Notes: a model not told the origin generated them from the letters alone. Counted from the first letter of the stretch, positions 1 through 7,363 are shown. The stretch: DNA of 14,960 nt from Pseudomonadota bacterium (GCA_023387695.1 JAEWHT010000444.1:1-14960), one strand, 5' to 3'. Translations and numbers: made by a program.

Positions 1-696
1 GTGCAGGGATCGCTGGCGGAATTCGCGGCTGTTGACGCCGACCTGCTGGCGCTGAAGCCGACCAATCTCAGCATGCGGGAAGCTGCCGCTCTGCCTCTCA
101 TCTTCATCACGGCGTGGGAAGGCCTGATTGACCGCGCATCTCTGAAGGCCGGGCAGAAGGTGCTGATCCACGGCGGCGCAGGCGGCGTCGGCCATGTCGC
201 GATCCAGATTGCGCGAGCCTTCGGCGCGGAGGTGTTCGCGACCGGCTCGGCCTTGCAGCGCGCGACCATCGAAGGTTTTGGTGCGACCTTCATCAATCGC
301 GACACTGCCGTCGAGGTTTACGTCGCGGAGCACACGAGCGGCCGCGGCTTCGACATCGTTTATGACACCGTCGGCGGCAAAGTGCTCGATGCCTCCTTTG
401 CCGCGGTGCGCCGCTTCGGTCATGTCGTGAGCGCGCTCGGCTGGGGCACGCATGCGCTGGCACCGCTGTCGTTCCGCGCTGCGACCTATTCCGGCGTGTT
501 CACGCTGCTGCCGCTGTTGACCGGCGAAGGCCGCGCTCATCACGGGGAGATCATGGCGGAAGCGACACGGCTCGCCGAGGCCGGCAAGCTCGTGCCGTTG
601 CTGGATGCGCGGCGCTTCACGATGGAGAACGTTGGCGAGGCCTATGCGTTGATCAGGGATCACGCTGCCAAGGGCAAGCTGGTGGTGGATGTTTGA
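1..696 (+). CDS. Zinc-independent quinone oxidoreductase-like MDR dehydrogenase, 5' truncated by window edge
   Basis: This is the C-terminal 231 residues of a medium-chain dehydrogenase/reductase of the NADPH:quinone oxidoreductase (QOR) type. The Rossmann cofactor-binding glycine motif is plain at residues 54-64 (VLIHGGAGGVG), followed by the usual helix and acidic/basic edge. The phrase AALPLIFITAWEGL just before it is the typical MDR linker. The C-terminus closes with the family's GKLVVDV strand. Full-length members have about 330 residues, so roughly 100 residues of the N-terminal GroES-like substrate domain lie left of base 1. A GTG happens to sit at base 1, but the frame is open to the edge, so it is probably not the start. 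Expected role: cytoplasmic NAD(P)H-dependent reduction of quinones or enones. The substrate cannot be told from sequence. Confidence 0.9.
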   Translation: MQGSLAEFAAVDADLLALKPTNLSMREAAALPLIFITAWEGLIDRASLKAGQKVLIHGGAGGVGHVAIQIARAFGAEVFATGSALQRATIEGFGATFINRDTAVEVYVAEHTSGRGFDIVYDTVGGKVLDASFAAVRRFGHVVSALGWGTHALAPLSFRAATYSGVFTLLPLLTGEGRAHHGEIMAEATRLAEAGKLVPLLDARRFTMENVGEAYALIRDHAAKGKLVVDV

Positions 697-710
697 AGCG
701 GGAATATTTT

Positions 711-826
711 GTAGGGTGGGTTAGCTCAGCGGGTTGCGCATAGCGCAGGCCGCTGGGCGTAACCCACCACTGTGGTATCCGCGGTGACAGAAGAGGTGGG
801 TTACGCCTTCGGCTAACCCACCCTAC
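711..826. repeat. Nested intergenic inverted repeat (GTAGGGTGGGTTAGC arms)
   Basis: Outer arms GTAGGGTGGGTTAGC (711-725) and its exact complement (812-826) enclose a second inverted pair, GGCGTAACCCACC (756-768) and GGTGGGTTACGCC (795-807). A third, smaller dyad sits inside the left half: CAGCGG 727-732 with CCGCTG 750-755, around TGCGC/GCGCA at 735-747. The GTGGGTTA core therefore appears four times in alternating orientation, and the folded form would be cloverleaf-like. It fills the junction between two converging genes. This looks like a dispersed REP/BIME-type element; a bidirectional transcription stop is a possible role. No coding potential. Confidence 0.8.
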
Positions 827-839
827 GAAGAATACGAGA

Positions 840-1034
840 TCAATCTTCGCTCGACGCCGTGAAGCGATTGCGCAAATAGGCCTGTGACAACAGGAAGAAC
901 AGCGCGCGCTCACCATGATATTTGGCAGACGGACGCGTGCGCTCAAAGCCATCGGCAAAGATCTTGCCGGACTGGTCGCAGACCTGCCATCGCCAACCGA
1001 ACCGTTTGCGTCTGGTGAGGATCACTTCGAACAT
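840..1034 (-). CDS. Small hypothetical protein, 64 residues
   Basis: A 64-residue protein starting MFEVILTRRKRFGWRWQV. It begins with a pattern of alternating hydrophobic residues and a WRWQV strand, then a G-K-I-F-A-D-G-F turn, and ends in a helix rich in aromatic residues (RALFFLLSQAYLRNRF). The composition is that of a small folded domain, not of a chance frame. The layout (strand, W-x-V strand, G-x-x-x-x-x-G-x-E) loosely recalls small DUF1508-like domains, but I cannot assign a family. An in-frame TAG lies four codons upstream of the ATG, fixing the maximal length. No good Shine-Dalgarno sequence is visible; a GGGGA is about 17 bases upstream. The gene converges on the dehydrogenase across the inverted repeat. 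Function unknown. Confidence 0.6.
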   Translation of the reverse strand: MFEVILTRRKRFGWRWQVCDQSGKIFADGFERTRPSAKYHGERALFFLLSQAYLRNRFTASSED

Positions 1035-1335
1035 GCCGACGAGCTAGGTCCCCTGCTCCTTGCCGGGCGCAGGCCACGAGGCTGCACCCACCTCCTCCGT
1101 TGGAGGGATGCCCGACATATAACCCAGCAATACGGAAAGCGAATTAAATTGATTATCGGAAATGCGTATCTTGCACCGGCGATTGCGAGGTTGTGATCAG
1201 CGCGGAATAAGCTGCTCCCGTCGGTGTTTTTTATCTCCTCTCAGCGCGGCTTGGTCGCGCTCGCAGCGGTATTCAAAGCCAAACACAGTGTGAGCGTCCG
1301 GTAAGCGAACGCTCACCGGATGTTCACAACATATG
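1035..1335. other. Non-coding stretch between the 64-residue gene and the aldo/keto reductase
   Basis: About 300 bases with no credible gene; the plus-strand frame that crosses it overlaps the 64-residue gene and has no recognisable domain. It holds a small hairpin CCTCC-GTT-GGAGG (1094-1106) in what would be the leader of the 64-residue gene, an AT-rich patch (about 1134-1160) that could carry that gene's promoter, and a stem-loop near the right end (listed separately). Confidence 0.5.
1290..1316 (-). terminator. Possible terminator of the aldo/keto reductase gene
   Basis: Stem GTGAGCGT (1290-1297) with ACGCTCAC (1309-1316), 8 base pairs around an 11-base loop, 20 bases past the aldo/keto reductase stop codon. 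On the minus strand it is followed by only a short T-rich run (TGTGTTTGG), so it is a weak intrinsic terminator at best. Confidence 0.4.
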
Positions 1336-2319
1336 TTAGCGACCGACCCGCGCCTGGAGATGCGCAGGATAGCGGTCGCCCTGCACGGTCACATTGGCCA
1401 GCACCCCTTGAATCGCAGCGATATCCGCAGCCGATAGCGTCACCGCGGCGGCGCCGAGATTTTCCTCGAGCCGATGCAGCTTGGTGGTGCCGGGGATCGG
1501 CACGATCCACGGCTTCTGCGCCAGCAGCCAGGCCAACGCGATCTGTGCTGTCGTCACATTCCGCACTGCGGCGATCTCGCTGAGCAGATCGACCAGCGCT
1601 TGATTGGCTTTGCGTGCGCTGGATGAGAAGCGCGGTACGATGTTGCGGAAATCGCTGCTGTCGAACGTCGTGCTCTCGTTGATCGCGCCAGTCAGAAAAC
1701 CCTTGCCGAGCGGGCTGAACGGCACGAAGCCGATGCCAAGCTCTTCCAGTGTCGGCAGAATCTCCTGCTCCGGCTCGCGCCACCACAGCGAATATTCGCT
1801 TTGCAAGGCTGTGACCGGCTGAACCGCATGGGCGCGGCGGATGCTCGCGACGCTCGCCTCCGACAGGCCGAAATGCAGCACCTTGCCTTCGCGGATCAGG
1901 TCCTTCACCGCGCCCGCGGTGTCCTCGATCGGCACGTCAGTATCAACGCGATGCTGATAGAACAAATCGATGCGGTCGGTCTTCAGCCGCTTCAACGCGG
2001 CCTCCGCCACCGCCTTGACGTTGGCGGGCCGGCTGTCGAGCCCGGCATCGACCTTGCCGCCTTTGAAGCCGAACTTGGTGGCGATCACCACTTTGTCGCG
2101 GAATGGCGCCACCGCCTCGCCCACCAGTTCCTCGTTGACGAAGGGGCCATAGGCCTCGGCGGTGTCGAAGAAGGTCACGCCGCGTTCGAACGCCGTCCTG
2201 ATCAGTGTGATGGCCTGTGACGTCTCGGTCGCGGGCCCGTAGCCGTAACTCAATCCCATGCAGCCGAGGCCGAGGGCCGAGACCTCGAGGCCGCTTCTGC
2301 CAAGTTTGCGCGTCTGCAT
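1336..2319 (-). CDS. Aldo/keto reductase
   Basis: A 327-residue NAD(P)H-dependent oxidoreductase of the aldo/keto reductase TIM-barrel superfamily, full length. The catalytic tetrad is visible: Asp52 and Tyr57 in FFDTAEAYGPF, Lys82 in ATKFGF and His123 in FYQHRVD. The cofactor end of the barrel is also present, with PFSPLGKGFLTG in the middle and PIPGTTK near residue 275. The closest type is the bacterial YhdN/AKR11-13-like group that reduces aldehydes and sugar-derived carbonyls; the substrate cannot be told. The start is supported by GGAGA about 7 bases upstream of the ATG. It is transcribed divergently from a LysR regulator 103 bases away, and this arrangement usually means that regulator controls it. 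Confidence 0.95.
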   Translation of the reverse strand: MQTRKLGRSGLEVSALGLGCMGLSYGYGPATETSQAITLIRTAFERGVTFFDTAEAYGPFVNEELVGEAVAPFRDKVVIATKFGFKGGKVDAGLDSRPANVKAVAEAALKRLKTDRIDLFYQHRVDTDVPIEDTAGAVKDLIREGKVLHFGLSEASVASIRRAHAVQPVTALQSEYSLWWREPEQEILPTLEELGIGFVPFSPLGKGFLTGAINESTTFDSSDFRNIVPRFSSSARKANQALVDLLSEIAAVRNVTTAQIALAWLLAQKPWIVPIPGTTKLHRLEENLGAAAVTLSAADIAAIQGVLANVTVQGDRYPAHLQARVGR

Positions 2320-2376
2320 TGCTGCTCTCCATTCAAGATCATCTTCGGCAGCGAATTTAGGCCGCGCACAGGCCTG

Positions 2377-2395
2377 CGATTAGGTGATAAAATCG
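2377..2395. promoter_or_regulatory. Candidate LysR-type operator (T-N11-A dyad)
   Basis: Perfect 5-base dyad CGATT-N9-AATCG between the divergent aldo/keto reductase and LysR genes. It contains the T-N11-A spacing (T2380, A2392) that LysR-type regulators recognise. A second pair, ACTCATGA at 2402-2409 and 2415-2422 (TCATGA is itself palindromic), lies 13 bases apart against the LysR start codon and could be an additional half-site. Confidence 0.5.
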
Positions 2396-2422
2396 GCATG
2401 TACTCATGATCTGGACTCATGA

Positions 2423-3316
2423 ATGCTCCGCACCAACACCAACGATTTGCTCGCCTTTCTCGCCGTCGCGCGCGAGCGCAGCTTTACGCGCGCGGCCGCG
2501 CAGCTCGGCGTGTCGCAATCGGCGCTCAGCCACACCGTGCGCGGGCTCGAGGAACGGCTGGGCTTAAGGCTCCTCACCCGCACCACCCGCAGCGTCGCGC
2601 CGACAGAGGCCGGCGAACGGCTGCTCCGCACCATCGGGCCACGCTTCGACGAGATCGATGCCGAACTGTCGGCGCTGACAGAGCTGCGCGAGACGCCGGC
2701 CGGCACGGTGCGCATCACCACCGGCGAGCACGCGGCACAGACGGTGCTGTGGCCGGCGCTGGCAAAGCTGCTGCCGCGCTTTCCCGACATCAAGGTCGAG
2801 CTCGTCGTCGACTATGGTCTCACCGATATCGTCGCCGAGCGGTACGACGCCGGCGTGCGGATCGGCGAGCAGGTCGCCAAGGACATGATCGCAGTCCGCA
2901 TCGGGCCGGAGATGCGGATGGCCGTGGTCGGCGCGCCCGCCTATTTCGCCGCACGCGGCAAGCCGAAGCAACCGCAGGATCTCACCGAGCACAATTGCAT
3001 CAACCTTCGCCTGCCGACCTATGGCGGGATCTATGCCTGGGAATTCGAGAAGCGCGGCCGCGTCATGAAGGTACGCGTCGACGGCCAGCTCGTGTTCAAC
3101 ACCGGCCTGCTCAGGATGAATGCCGTGCTGGCCGGGCTTGGCCTTGCCTACATCCCCGAGGATCTCGTCAAGCGCGAGATCGCCGACGGCAAGCTGATCC
3201 GCGTACTCGCCGATTGGTGCGCGCCGTTCGCGGGCTATCACCTGTATTACCCGAGCCGGCGGCAGCCGACGCCGGCGTTTGCCGTGCTGGTGGAGGCGCT
3301 GCGGTATCGGAAGTGA
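2423..3316 (+). CDS. LysR-family transcriptional regulator
   Basis: A 297-residue LysR-type regulator, full length. The N-terminal winged helix-turn-helix covers about residues 6-65 with the hallmark RSFTRAAAQLGVSQSALSHTVRGLE, and is followed by a linker helix (residues 66-90). The effector-binding domain follows, with the usual PAGTVRITTGE opening and a two-lobed pattern to residue 297. It resembles the LysR subgroup often found next to oxidoreductases. No Shine-Dalgarno sequence is evident before ATG 2423 (the bases are part of a TCATGA repeat), so translation may be weak or leaderless. An ATG at 2419 is in another frame. The probable target is the divergent aldo/keto reductase, and autoregulation is likely; both are inferences from arrangement. 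Confidence 0.93.
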   Translation: MLRTNTNDLLAFLAVARERSFTRAAAQLGVSQSALSHTVRGLEERLGLRLLTRTTRSVAPTEAGERLLRTIGPRFDEIDAELSALTELRETPAGTVRITTGEHAAQTVLWPALAKLLPRFPDIKVELVVDYGLTDIVAERYDAGVRIGEQVAKDMIAVRIGPEMRMAVVGAPAYFAARGKPKQPQDLTEHNCINLRLPTYGGIYAWEFEKRGRVMKVRVDGQLVFNTGLLRMNAVLAGLGLAYIPEDLVKREIADGKLIRVLADWCAPFAGYHLYYPSRRQPTPAFAVLVEALRYRK

Positions 3317-3365
3317 AGGAGCGCCGTTCGCAAATGGACAGTCTCGGAGCGTTCCCACAAGCTCC

Positions 3366-3444
3366 GTCATGCCCGGGCTTGTCCCGGGCATCCACGTTCT
3401 TTGTGCCGCAAGGCGTGGATGGCCGGGACAAGCCCGGCCATGAC
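3366..3444. repeat. Long intergenic inverted repeat (GTCATGCCCGGGC type)
   Basis: Arms of 31 bases at 3366-3396 and 3414-3444 are near-perfect complements, with mismatches confined to the CCCGGG/GGCCGG core. Each arm itself contains a CCCGGGCTTGTCCCGGG dyad. The loop is only 17 bases. It lies between the 3' ends of the LysR gene and the secreted repeat protein. Sequences of this kind are, to my knowledge, highly repeated in Bradyrhizobium genomes. A role in transcription termination or mRNA 3'-end protection is inferred. Confidence 0.85.
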
Positions 3445-3485
3445 GACACCGAGATCTGAATAAGACCGAGAGAGAGAGTGAAGGA

Positions 3486-4559
3486 TCAGCGCGCGATGAC
3501 TTCGACTTCGCCGTCGACGCCGTTCACGACATTGAAGCCGCGCTCGTAGACCTTGCCCTCGTTCTTGGCGATGGCGCGGTATTCGCCTTCGGAGAGCACG
3601 ACGCGCGGGAAGGCGCCGATCGATTCCTTGATGACGTCGCCGCCGGGCGTCAGCACCGACCAGGCGGTGTTGGCGAGCGCCTCGCCGCCCTTATCGCTGA
3701 CGAGCTTCAGCGTGATCACGGCGGCGCGGTGGGTGATGGTGACGTCGGTGAGCTTGCCGGCCTGGACGCGGATGTCCGAGCGCACCACCGAATTGGCGTC
3801 GCCGTAGTTGGAGATGATGTAGTAGGTGCCCTCCGGCAGCAGCACGACGTCGCCTGCGGCGACGTTCGGCACCAGCGAGGCGCGCTCGCCGGATTCGAAC
3901 TGGCTCCCCTTGTAGATCGCGAACGAGATCTGGTTCAGCGGAATGCGGCTGGTGCCGACGCGCCCCTCGATGCGCAGGCCGCCGGCCGGCAGCACAAAGG
4001 ACTCGCGATCGGTCTCGGCCTTCAGGCTGACGGTGCGCACTGCGCTGACGAGACCAAAGGCGACATGCACGACGTAATTGCCGGGCGGCAGCACGATGTT
4101 CGGCGTGGCGGTGCGATCCTCGCGGATCAGCTTGAAGGTGCCGTTCTCGTCGGGACGATCGGCAAACACCCGCCACACCAGGCCGCTGGTGATCGCAGGC
4201 GTGTCCTTGCCATACTTCGCGGACAGCGACAGCACGGCCTGCCCGGGCGCGGCCGCGTTGAGGGGCGCGGCCGGCGGTACATTGGCCACCGCTGGCGGCG
4301 GCATGCTGGGCGTGTTCGGCTGGGTCAGGGTCGGCGGCAGGCTTGGCGGACCTGCACCTGGGCCGGACGGCGGCGCCAGGCTGACGGCGCCACCGGGGTC
4401 GGGCACCGAAGCCGGCGGGATCGGCGGTGGGCGGTCCGAGAAGAGCTGCGCCTGCGCACTATTTTGGCCGAGCCAAACGAGGCACGCAGCAAGGATCAGC
4501 GCCGGCAGCAGCCTGCCGCCGCGCCGCCATCCGATGATGCCGTCACCCCCGAGAGTCAT
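3486..4559 (-). CDS. Secreted proline-rich protein with three tandem beta-sandwich-like repeats
   Basis: A 357-residue protein of no assigned function. It has a signal peptide: basic residues at 12-16, a hydrophobic core at 18-31, and cleavage probably after AQA at 37. A proline- and alanine-rich low-complexity linker (about 42-106) follows, then three copies of an 80-90 residue unit (about 107-181, 187-276 and 278-355). Each copy has hydrophobic strands, a variable loop, and a signature V-L-x-x-G-x-Y-x-V-x-x-x-x-G: VLPPGNYVVHVAFG, LLPEGTYYIISNYG and VLSEGEYRAIAKNEG. This signature is like that of PEGA or carboxypeptidase-regulatory beta domains. It should be exported, perhaps anchored near the outer membrane or wall by the linker. 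The ATG has AGGTGG upstream. It is divergent from the patatin gene, with 238 bases between the two starts. Confidence 0.85.
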   Translation of the reverse strand: MTLGGDGIIGWRRGGRLLPALILAACLVWLGQNSAQAQLFSDRPPPIPPASVPDPGGAVSLAPPSGPGAGPPSLPPTLTQPNTPSMPPPAVANVPPAAPLNAAAPGQAVLSLSAKYGKDTPAITSGLVWRVFADRPDENGTFKLIREDRTATPNIVLPPGNYVVHVAFGLVSAVRTVSLKAETDRESFVLPAGGLRIEGRVGTSRIPLNQISFAIYKGSQFESGERASLVPNVAAGDVVLLPEGTYYIISNYGDANSVVRSDIRVQAGKLTDVTITHRAAVITLKLVSDKGGEALANTAWSVLTPGGDVIKESIGAFPRVVLSEGEYRAIAKNEGKVYERGFNVVNGVDGEVEVIAR

Positions 4560-4797
4560 GCCACCTGCTTTTCACCGAAAACGCGGCAAATTCAAGCCTC
4601 TGAAATCCCATGGAATACGGTTCTATGGAACCCGGTTGACGCCTGCGTGATTACCTCAGGGCCAACGGGCCCTCGCCACACTCCCGCCCCCTGCGTCCCG
4701 AACGGTATAAACCATGCTTGGCCTCTGTTCTGGCGGCGAGCAGGGAACGGTGCCTAGTCTGGCGAGTGCGACTGGCCCCGGCGTTAGGAGAGTTGCG

Positions 4798-5817
4798 GTG
4801 CTGGAAATCTTGAGAGGTCGGGGCGTGAACGGCGCCAATGGCGAGAAGGTCGGCCTTGGCAGTATCCGCCGGCCCGTCCTTGGTCTCGCGCTCGGTGGCG
4901 GTGCGGCGCGCGGATTTGCCCATATCGGAATCATGCGAACGCTGCTGGCGAACGGCATCGTCCCCGATGTCGTGGTCGGCACCTCGATCGGCGCCGTGGT
5001 CGGCGGCCTCCATGCAGCCGGCCGGCTCGACACGTTCGAAGAGTGGGGGCGCAGCCTGCAAGGCATGCGCAACATCCTCGGCTATCTCGACATCCGCCTC
5101 GACGGCTCCGGCCTGCTGGGCGGCGAGAAGCTCGCACGCCAGCTCGAAAAGGCGGTCGGCGAGACTCTGATCGAGGACCTGCCGATCAAATATGCCTCGG
5201 TCGCCACCGAGGTCCGTACCGGCCACGAGATCTGGCTGACGCGCGGCCGCCTGGTCGAGGCGATGCGTGCCTCCTATGCGCTGCCCGGCATCTTCTCGCC
5301 GGTGATGATCGGCGACCGCTGGCTGGTGGACGGCGCGCTGGTGAACCCGGTGCCGGTGTCGGCGGCGCGGGCGCTCGGCGCCGAGATCGTCATCGCCGTC
5401 AATCTGTCGACCGACATCTTCACGCATTCGACCACGATCCATGCGCACGGCGCTACGCCGGTGCAAGTCGCCGAAGAGACCCCGGCCAAGCGGCGTTTTC
5501 CGCGCATCTTCTCGCCGGAGGGAGCCGTCAAGCGCCAGTTCTTCGGCACGGCCGGCCGGCCCGGCATCTCGTCGGTGATGATCGATGCCTTCAACATCAT
5601 GCAGGACCGCATCACCCGCGCCCGGCTCGCAGGCGATCCGCCGGACCTCCTGATCACACCGCGGGTCGGCCAGTTCGGCTGGTTCGACTTCCATCGCGCC
5701 GAGGACCTGATCGCCCACGGCGCGCGCGCCGCCGAACGCGCGCTGGAATCGATCCAGGAAACGATCGACGTGCTGGCGCCGGCGCCCGAAGGCAACGCGC
5801 CCAAAGCGGTGGAATAA
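4798..5817 (+). CDS. Patatin-like phospholipase (RssA-type)
   Basis: A 339-residue patatin-family serine hydrolase with a Ser-Asp dyad. The oxyanion-hole loop GGGAARG is at residues 33-39, the nucleophile elbow GTSIG at 61-65 (Ser63), and the catalytic Asp178 in LVDGALVNPVP. This order and spacing are those of bacterial RssA/YchK-like patatins, which act as phospholipase A or acyl hydrolases in the cytoplasm or at the membrane. No signal peptide or transmembrane segment is seen. I chose GTG 4798 because AGGAG lies 7 bases before it. The frame is open to an ATG at 4714, and a second GTG at 4825 also has a GAGAGG ahead of it, so the exact start is uncertain. It converges on the CBS gene with only seven bases between the stop codons. 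Confidence 0.92.
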   Translation: MLEILRGRGVNGANGEKVGLGSIRRPVLGLALGGGAARGFAHIGIMRTLLANGIVPDVVVGTSIGAVVGGLHAAGRLDTFEEWGRSLQGMRNILGYLDIRLDGSGLLGGEKLARQLEKAVGETLIEDLPIKYASVATEVRTGHEIWLTRGRLVEAMRASYALPGIFSPVMIGDRWLVDGALVNPVPVSAARALGAEIVIAVNLSTDIFTHSTTIHAHGATPVQVAEETPAKRRFPRIFSPEGAVKRQFFGTAGRPGISSVMIDAFNIMQDRITRARLAGDPPDLLITPRVGQFGWFDFHRAEDLIAHGARAAERALESIQETIDVLAPAPEGNAPKAVE

Positions 5818-5824
5818 AGTCGGT

Positions 5825-6253
5825 TCAGGCCGTCTTGATGTAGTCGCGCAGGGCTTCCTGCTCGGACTCGTATTCCCTGACACGCCATTTGACGATGTCG
5901 CCGATCGAGATCAGCCCGACCACCTTGCCGTTGTCGACGACAGGCAGATGGCGGAACTTGCCTGTTGTCATCATCTCCATCAGCTCGGCGACCGTGTCGG
6001 CCTCCTTGCAGCTTACGACCTTGCGGGTCATGACCTGGCTGACCGGCTCTTCCAGCACGCTGGCGCCGCGCTCACCGAGCACGCGCACGATGTCGCGCTC
6101 GGACAGGATGCCCTCGAGCCGGCTCTGGTCCATCACCAGCACCGCACCGATCTTCTTCTCGCCGAGCAGCTTGACGGCAGCGGCGAGCTTGGCGTCGGGC
6201 GCGACGCTCATGATCTGATGGCCCTTGGTATTGAGAATGGAACGTACCGTCAT
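5825..6253 (-). CDS. Small double-CBS-domain protein
   Basis: A 142-residue protein made almost entirely of two CBS domains (about residues 8-62 and 73-127), which pair into one Bateman module that binds adenine nucleotides. Hallmarks are GILSERDIVRVLGERG closing the first and RHLPVVDNGKVVGLISIGDIV closing the second. There is no attached enzyme or channel, so it probably acts as an energy or redox sensor in trans; the partner is unknown. The start at ATG 6253 is supported by AGGGAGG just upstream; a longer frame reaching 6316 adds a sequence without conservation features. It lies downstream of the rhomboid gene on the same strand, 188 bases away, so it could have its own promoter. Confidence 0.93.
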   Translation of the reverse strand: MTVRSILNTKGHQIMSVAPDAKLAAAVKLLGEKKIGAVLVMDQSRLEGILSERDIVRVLGERGASVLEEPVSQVMTRKVVSCKEADTVAELMEMMTTGKFRHLPVVDNGKVVGLISIGDIVKWRVREYESEQEALRDYIKTA

Positions 6254-6441
6254 TGTCGCCTCCCTGAATCGGATCCGTCCGCTTTGCGCGGTTTGGACTT
6301 GTTCGCGAGTCTTCAACTAACAGTTGGAGCGCCGGTTTCACGTTCAGGCGCTTTGCGAAGCGCAGCCTCTACGGGCTTGTCGCTTCGGAACATTCTTCCC
6401 CGGAATGATGGATGAATTCAGCCTGCGCCGCAAGCGCCGCT

Positions 6442-7251
6442 TCAAATACCGTTTGAAATGTCCTGTGATGACGCATCCGCAGCATCATCGCTTCGCACGC
6501 GCGGCACCGGATCGAACAATGCGAACAGCAGAAGCCCTGCGAAGAAGCCGCCGATATGCGCCTCCCATGCGACACCCGCGCTGTCGCTTTCGACGCCGAT
6601 CGCGCCGACGCCAAAGATGATGTTCATCACGAACCACACCGTCAGGAAGCCGACGATCCGCCGGTCGCGCAGTGCTTGAAACAGCGGCAGCGCCGGAACC
6701 TTGGCGGCGGTATCGGCGTCCGAACGGTTGAACGACAGAAAGCTGCCGCGCACAAAGGCAAACCGGATCGCCGCCGCCATCGCGCCCGACACCGAGGCCG
6801 AGGCGCCGATCATCGGCACCACCGCATGCTCGTGGGTGACGAGATGGGCGAGCGCGCCGGCCGCGGCCGTCACCGCCAGGAACACGAAGAAGCGCACCGC
6901 GCCGAAGCGCCGTGCCAGCGCACTGCCGAACGGCAGCAGCCACAGCACGTTGAAAGCAATATGGGTGAGATTGGCATGGAGGAGCGAATAGGTGACGAAG
7001 GTCCAGACCTTAGCGCCCGCGCCGCCCTCGAACTGCAAATTGACGAGCGAGGAATCATACCGTTTCGGGATGAAGCCGAAGACGTCGATCGTCCAGTTCT
7101 CGAGCTCCGGCGGCAGCAACACCCGCAGATGGATCACCGCCAGCAGGAGCACATAGGCCGTCAGCGGCCACGGCAGCGTCAGGATCGGCTCGCGCGGGGC
7201 CTCTTCGACGACGACCGGCTGGTCCGACGGGGGTGGTGGCGGGGAATCCAA
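6442..7251 (-). CDS. Rhomboid-family intramembrane serine protease
   Basis: A 269-residue membrane protein if started at TTG 7251. It is the rhomboid fold: a first hydrophobic segment at about residues 25-46, a long L1 region, then five more segments. The catalytic serine is Ser151 in MIGASASVSGA, the catalytic histidine is His232 in WEAHIGGFFAGLL, and the oxyanion residues His97 and Asn101 lie in HANLTHIAFNVLWL. The variant GASAS replaces the usual GxSG. It should cleave transmembrane substrates within the inner membrane; substrates are unknown. No ATG exists before the first transmembrane segment, and longer frames run through a terminator hairpin (7338-7363), which argues for a start near 7251 (MDSPPPPP). 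The TTG start has no clear Shine-Dalgarno sequence. Confidence 0.87.
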   Translation of the reverse strand: MDSPPPPPSDQPVVVEEAPREPILTLPWPLTAYVLLLAVIHLRVLLPPELENWTIDVFGFIPKRYDSSLVNLQFEGGAGAKVWTFVTYSLLHANLTHIAFNVLWLLPFGSALARRFGAVRFFVFLAVTAAAGALAHLVTHEHAVVPMIGASASVSGAMAAAIRFAFVRGSFLSFNRSDADTAAKVPALPLFQALRDRRIVGFLTVWFVMNIIFGVGAIGVESDSAGVAWEAHIGGFFAGLLLFALFDPVPRVRSDDAADASSQDISNGI

Positions 7252-7293
7252 GGCGGTTTCGCTTTCAGCGCGCGATCGAAGCAACAAGCTTGG

Positions 7294-7323
7294 AGATAGT
7301 CGCGTTTGCCGGCCTCGCGCAAG
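7294..7323 (-). promoter_or_regulatory. Candidate promoter of the rhomboid gene
   Basis: Minus-strand CTTGCG (7323-7318) and CTATCT (7299-7294), 18 bases apart, fit the alphaproteobacterial housekeeping pattern CTTGAC/CTATAT at 4 and 5 of 6 positions. It lies just past the intrinsic terminator and would start RNA near 7287, about 36 bases before the TTG chosen for the rhomboid. Confidence 0.4.
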
Positions 7324-7328
7324 TGCAC

Positions 7329-7363
7329 AAAAGGAAAAGGCAGGGCCCTGGGAGGCCCTGCCT
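7329..7363 (-). terminator. Strong intrinsic terminator with no gene upstream
   Basis: A GC-rich 10-base-pair stem (7338-7347 with 7354-7363) and a 6-base loop. On the minus strand it is followed immediately by TTTTCCTTTT (complement of 7329-7338). On the plus strand there is no T-run. No minus-strand gene ends here, so it should end a non-coding transcript or act as an attenuator ahead of the rhomboid gene. Confidence 0.75.

Noticed and set aside
720..770. tRNA-like sequence: TTAGCTCAGCGGG resembles a tRNA D-arm (box A)
   Set aside because: No T-arm GGTTCGAATCC, no anticodon stem and no acceptor pairing; the bases belong to the nested inverted repeat.
915..1196. A 93-residue plus-strand frame across the region after the dehydrogenase
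   Set aside because: It overlaps the better-looking 64-residue gene on the other strand, and lacks a ribosome binding site or recognisable domain.
3366..3444. Transposon ends or a CRISPR unit suggested by the long inverted repeats
   Set aside because: No transposase, no target duplication and no regularly spaced direct repeats; the loop is 17 bases, as in a REP-type element.
2419..3459. Open frames overlapping the LysR gene on both strands (2419-3459 plus, 2564-3391 minus)
   Set aside because: The LysR frame has a full helix-turn-helix and effector domain; the others are arginine- or aspartate-rich shadows.
4651..5883. A 410-residue open frame opposite the patatin gene, and a similar 342-residue frame (3729-4757) opposite the secreted repeat protein
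   Set aside because: Both are antisense shadows of well-supported genes in high-GC DNA, with His/Arg/Ala/Asp-rich composition and no domain.
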